Below, piece by piece: positions 14,420 to 16,091 of a DNA stretch of 16,091 nt; position 1 is the first letter of the stretch; each line of letters begins with the position of its first letter. A program made the position numbers and the translations under genes. Source of the DNA: Planctomycetales bacterium 4484_123 (GTDB taxonomy: Bacteria; Planctomycetota; Phycisphaerae; SM23-33); contig MVCS01000016.1 in the NCBI GenBank assembly GCA_002049885.1, positions 1 to 16,091 of the forward strand, read 5' to 3'. Under the pieces are notes generated by a model that saw nothing but the letters and a program-made list of their open reading frames with translations, was not told the origin of the DNA and made no database searches.

Positions 14420-15700
14420 ATGAACGCAGGGACATGGCGGACTCTGGCGTACATCGTGGCGGCGGCCTGGGCGGGTCTGGTCCTCGCCCGGCCCGTATCT
14501 GCGGCGGGCGGGGACTGGCCGCAGTGGCTCGGGCCGGACCGGTCGTGCGTCGTGCCGGCAGGCTCGCTGCCGGCGGCCTGGCCCGCCGGTGGCCCCAAGC
14601 TGCTCTGGAAGGTTCCCTGCGGGCAGGGCTGTTCCACGCCGGTGGTCTCTGCTGGCCGGGTGGTGGTGATGGACCGCGTGGGGGACACCGAGCGCATCGT
14701 CTGCCTGTCGGCCAGAGACGGCAAGGAGCTGTGGAAGGTCCGGTACGCCGAGACCTTCAAGGCCCCCGGCGGGCGGTGGGGCCACGGGGCGCGCTCGACG
14801 CCCGCCACCGACGGCAAGGAGGTGTACTGCCTGGGCGTGGGCGGACAGTTGTCGGCGGTGGAGCTGGCCACCGGCAAGGTCCGGTGGCGAAGACCCCTGC
14901 TGGCCGCCAGGAGCAACCTCAAATACGGCGCCTATGCCAACGTGCTGCTGGCCGGCGAGCTGCTCATCGTGATGAAGGCCTACAGCCCGGCGGTGCTCGC
15001 CCTGGAGAAGCGCACCGGCAAGACCGTCTGGACCGCCTTGGGCACGGGCCAGTACCTCGGCTCGCCGGTGTGCACGCGGCTGGCCGGGCGGCAACAACTG
15101 GTGGCGGCAGTGCAGAAGTACATCGCCGGGCTGGACCCCAAGACCGGCAAGCTCCTCTGGAAGCACACTCACCCCAAGCCGGTCGATGCCTTCTTCACCC
15201 CGGCGGTGCACCGGGACGTGGTCTATTTCAACGGCTACGGCATACCGGGCTATGCCTTCAAGGTCATCGCCGAGGGGGCGGGCTTCCGCACCGTGGAGCT
15301 GTGGCGCAGCGGCCAGGTGCGAACGTGGTTCAACGGCGCCGCCGCCCGAAATGGCCGGCTGTACGTGGCCGCCCAGGCATACAAGCAGCCCTATCTGTTC
15401 TGCTGCGACGTCACCAGCGGCAAGGTGCTGTGGAGGTTCCGAATCCCCGGCCTGGGCACCAAGGTCGCCAGTTGGGTCATCGTCTCTGGCGAGAGGCTCT
15501 TGGTCATGGTGGAGGATGGCCGGGTGATCCTCGGCCGCGACGCCGGCGATGCCTTCGAGGAACTGGGCCGGACGCGAATTCTCTCCAAGACGGCCTTCGC
15601 CATGCCGGCGGTGGTGGATGGCCGGCTGTACGCCAGGGACTTCCACAACGTGGTCTGCCTGGACCTAGAAAGCGGCGCAGGGGGCCGGCGGAAGCAGTAA
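14420..15700 (+). CDS. Secreted PQQ-like beta-propeller repeat protein
   Basis: 426 residues from ATG at 14420, with AGGAG seven bases upstream (14408-14412). The N-terminal signal peptide (TLAYIVAAAWAGLVLARPVSA, predicted cleavage near residue 27) sends it to the periplasm or outside. The mature protein opens with GDWPQWLGPDRS, the usual start of planctomycetal PQQ-like proteins. It then carries repeated propeller blades with Gly-Lys-x-x-W signatures: ARDGKELWKV, ATGKVRWRR, RTGKTVWTA, KTGKLLWKH, TSGKVLWRF. Such proteins are usually structural or binding propellers; genuine PQQ dehydrogenase residues are not evident, so no redox function is claimed. The length suits a single seven- or eight-bladed propeller and the frame looks intact. 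It follows the GH3 remnant by 64 bases on the same strand, but its own strong ribosome site suggests independent translation. Confidence 0.88.
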   Translation: MNAGTWRTLAYIVAAAWAGLVLARPVSAAGGDWPQWLGPDRSCVVPAGSLPAAWPAGGPKLLWKVPCGQGCSTPVVSAGRVVVMDRVGDTERIVCLSARDGKELWKVRYAETFKAPGGRWGHGARSTPATDGKEVYCLGVGGQLSAVELATGKVRWRRPLLAARSNLKYGAYANVLLAGELLIVMKAYSPAVLALEKRTGKTVWTALGTGQYLGSPVCTRLAGRQQLVAAVQKYIAGLDPKTGKLLWKHTHPKPVDAFFTPAVHRDVVYFNGYGIPGYAFKVIAEGAGFRTVELWRSGQVRTWFNGAAARNGRLYVAAQAYKQPYLFCCDVTSGKVLWRFRIPGLGTKVASWVIVSGERLLVMVEDGRVILGRDAGDAFEELGRTRILSKTAFAMPAVVDGRLYARDFHNVVCLDLESGAGGRRKQ

Positions 15701-15800
15701 CTCCTGTCGCTGAACGGCAAGGGCTCATCAAAAGACGCCGAACGGCAAGCCGCGTCGCTAGTCGTCCGGCAGCGTTCGCATTTCGGTCTTGTCGCCTCGA

Positions 15801-15834
15801 TGCCCTGCCCCACACTAAGCAGCGAGGGCGGGCA
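15801..15834 (-). terminator. Stem-loop beyond the 3' end of the minus-strand gene
   Basis: TGCCC-T-GCCC (15801-15810) pairs with GGGC-GGGCA (15826-15834) around a 15-base loop with one bulged T. It lies directly after the stop codon at 15836-15838, read on the minus strand, in the convergent gap after the propeller gene. There is no T-tract. The remainder of the 135-base gap holds only a short GAACGGCAAG direct repeat. Confidence 0.3.
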
Positions 15835-15835
15835 A

Positions 15836-16091
15836 TCATTTCTTGGGCTTCAGCACCTTTCGTATGACCTCGGCGTAGGAGTGCAGCACCACGTAGTTCC
15901 GCAGCACGAAGCCGTTGTGCTTCAGTCCTTCTTTGGAGTAGTCACCCCGCCACTTTTTCCAATCGGCCCGACCAGTCCTCCGGCCGACGGTCCATGATGG
16001 CCTTGTAGTAGTCGCACAGAGGGACCTTCAATTCGCGGGCGACCTTGCGCGTGACCTCCACGAACTGCTTGACCTTGGCGTCGTAGCCGTG
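15836..16091 (-). pseudogene. 3' end of a probable SGNH/GDSL-type hydrolase gene, frameshifted
   Basis: Read on the minus strand from the window edge, one frame gives a 49-residue segment (FVEVTRKVARELKVPLCDYY, then RRPEDWSGRLEK) that stops at TGA 15942-15944. The +1 frame resumes at the A5 run (15954-15958 on the plus strand) as WRGDYSKEGLKHNGFVLRNY, then SYAEVIRKVLKPKK, ending at TGA 15836-15838. Both halves look like consecutive parts of one protein, resembling the C-terminus of SGNH-type hydrolases common in Planctomycetes. From memory of that family, a stretch carrying the catalytic Asp-x-x-His (GVHP-type) motif should lie between DW... and DYSKEGL; it is absent, suggesting a deletion plus frameshift. 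The N-terminal part lies outside the window. The family call is tentative; the reading-frame break is directly visible. Confidence 0.5.

Noticed and set aside
14288..15646. 452-codon open frame antisense to the propeller gene
   Set aside because: Mirror-strand artefact; the plus strand has a ribosome site, signal peptide and repeated blade motifs.
15800..15997. 65-codon plus-strand open frame near the right edge
   Set aside because: The minus strand gives protein-like sequence over the same bases; the plus-strand translation has no recognisable features or ribosome site.

Overview
The window is a G+C-rich bacterial chromosome segment with tightly packed housekeeping genes. The gene content is most like the Planctomycetes and relatives: a secreted PQQ-like beta-propeller protein opening with a WPQW motif, a xylose-isomerase-like TIM-barrel protein, a GxxExxY protein flanked by ACAGAGG repeats, a very long multi-PDZ trypsin-like protease, and a possible SGNH hydrolase remnant. 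This assignment is inferred from content; no rRNA or other phylogenetic marker is present. I saw no tRNA, rRNA or CRISPR array, and no gene-free stretch exceeds 300 bases.

Layout. (1) 3-2264 (+): the DNA translocase FtsK, with its extreme N-terminus cut off by the window edge. (2) 2440-6521 (+): a probable two-gene unit encoding a rhodanese-domain lipoprotein and a 1180-residue lipoprotein protease with a trypsin-like domain, four PDZ-like modules and a central stretch that looks like a second, catalytically dead trypsin fold. (3) 6598-8707: tyrA (-) and accA (+) diverge from a 217-base gap that holds a strong bulged hairpin. (4) 8742-13358 (-): a same-strand run read as membrane protein, TIM-barrel sugar isomerase/epimerase, trpB, GxxExxY protein, trpA. 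The trpB-trpA pair is split by the GxxExxY gene, which sits between 28-base imperfect inverted repeats with a 4-base direct repeat outside them. (5) 13474-16091: a glycoside hydrolase family 3 gene missing its 5' end and most of its C-terminal domain (+), an intact-looking secreted PQQ-like propeller (+), and the frameshifted 3' end of a possible SGNH hydrolase (-) running off the window.

How the genes fit together. tyrA, trpB and trpA supply tyrosine and tryptophan from chorismate-derived intermediates. accA supplies the carboxyltransferase alpha subunit for malonyl-CoA. FtsK acts at division and chromosome segregation. The rhodanese/protease pair probably acts together on the periplasmic face of a membrane. 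The right end looks like an eroding carbohydrate and secreted-protein region. The observations most worth following are the transposon-like GxxExxY unit inside trpBA, the degenerate second protease domain, and the two deletion-bearing hydrolase genes.
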